The position numbers and the translations under genes were made by a program. Shown here in pieces: positions 32,413 through 32,562 of a stretch of DNA of 32,562 bases. The notes under the pieces were generated by a model. That model was not told the origin of the DNA. It saw only the letters and a program-made list of their open reading frames with translations, and searched no databases. Source of the stretch: Microcaldota archaeon (GTDB lineage: Archaea; Micrarchaeota; Micrarchaeia; Anstonellales; SKW190); assembly GCA_026414265.1 (NCBI GenBank), contig JAOAJI010000013.1, positions 1-32,562 on the forward strand, given 5' to 3'. The first letter of the stretch is position 1; each line of letters opens with the position of its first letter.

Positions 32413-32562
32413 TTACTCTATTAATTTACCATAACCCGCCAAACGCCATCTCTGTTTTATTTTCCTTGAAACAGAGATTATAGAGCTTGGAGAAACAGCT
32501 ATTCTGTTCTTGAGCTCTAAAGTAATTCTGTTCTTTTTTACGCCTTTCACAACTGCTATCGC
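32413..32562 (-). CDS. eif2g: Translation initiation factor aIF2 gamma subunit, C-terminal end (5' end outside window)
   Basis: The minus-strand frame is open from the window edge to a TAA at 32413, giving 49 residues. It contains VKKNRITLELKNRIAV, then SRKIKQRWRLAGYGKLIE, which matches the C-terminal beta-barrel of archaeal/eukaryotic IF2 gamma (blocks like SRRI...RWRLIGYG). The GTPase domain lies beyond the window. It converges on the folate cluster. Confidence 0.85.
   Translation of the reverse strand, partial: AIAVVKGVKKNRITLELKNRIAVSPSSIISVSRKIKQRWRLAGYGKLIE

Noticed and set aside
1-32562. tRNA, rRNA, CRISPR array, IS element or prophage
   Set aside because: Gaps between genes are nearly all under 175 nt and none shows a tRNA-like fold signature, repeat-spacer pattern, transposase or integrase.

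Overview
This AT-rich window is densely coding and clearly archaeal. It carries both topoisomerase VI subunits, ribosomal protein L10e, the C-terminus of translation factor aIF2 gamma, a Dim2/Krr1-type KH protein, archaeal-type S-adenosylmethionine synthase, a stand-alone GMP synthase glutaminase subunit, RtcB, Taw3, archaeal UMP kinase and a DUF373 membrane protein. Short intergenic gaps, many TATA boxes 23-28 nt from the start codon (leaderless genes) and GTGAT-type ribosome sites agree with this. The small folate-type C1 gene set, GH57 enzyme and several trimmed-down proteins suggest a small-genome DPANN lineage such as Woesearchaeota or Pacearchaeota, but that placement is an inference. 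I see no rRNA, tRNA, CRISPR array, IS element or integrase.

Layout. 1-2.1 kb: the 3' part of rpiA and a beta-lactamase-fold nuclease, converging on a minus-strand unit rtcB > guaA subunit A > taw3 (4.2-1.5 kb). 4.3-7.6 kb: a degenerate TrpC-like TIM barrel divergent from a DUF373 membrane protein, then purB. 7.6-15.3 kb: an HxlR regulator divergent from the KH-domain rRNA-processing protein with a perfect 18-bp palindrome between them, then top6B, top6A, two unrecognised genes, L10e and a winged-helix/coiled-coil protein. 15.4-16.3 kb: thioredoxin reductase. 16.3-19.4 kb: the most unusual block, an ankyrin-repeat protein with a hydrophobic C-terminal tail, flanked by two inward-pointing metallophosphoesterase genes. 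19.4-22.8 kb: a Trax-like translin family gene with an FNR-family flavoprotein (minus), pyrH (plus) and SAM synthase (minus). 22.9-28 kb: a GH57 enzyme overlapping an asparagine-synthase-like gene, a free-standing NFACT-R protein (minus), gatB, a nucleotidyltransferase and a 58-residue two-helix membrane protein. 28.1-32.4 kb: a tetrahydrofolate one-carbon cluster, glyA-folD-folC-5-FCL. The window closes with the minus-strand 3' end of the aIF2 gamma gene.

How the genes work together. Clear functional units are DNA topology (top6BA), tetrahydrofolate C1 metabolism (serine to methylene-THF, its oxidation, polyglutamylation and 5-formyl-THF salvage) and nucleotide synthesis (purB, guaA subunit A, pyrH). 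RNA processing and translation genes (rtcB, taw3, KH protein, L10e, gatB, aIF2 gamma, NFACT-R) are scattered between them. Six divergent pairs share very short promoter regions in which each gene's TATA box lies close to the other's start. The best candidates for undescribed biology are the metallophosphoesterase/ankyrin/metallophosphoesterase cassette, the inactive-looking TrpC-like protein, the NFACT-R-only protein and the two unrecognised genes between top6A and L10e.
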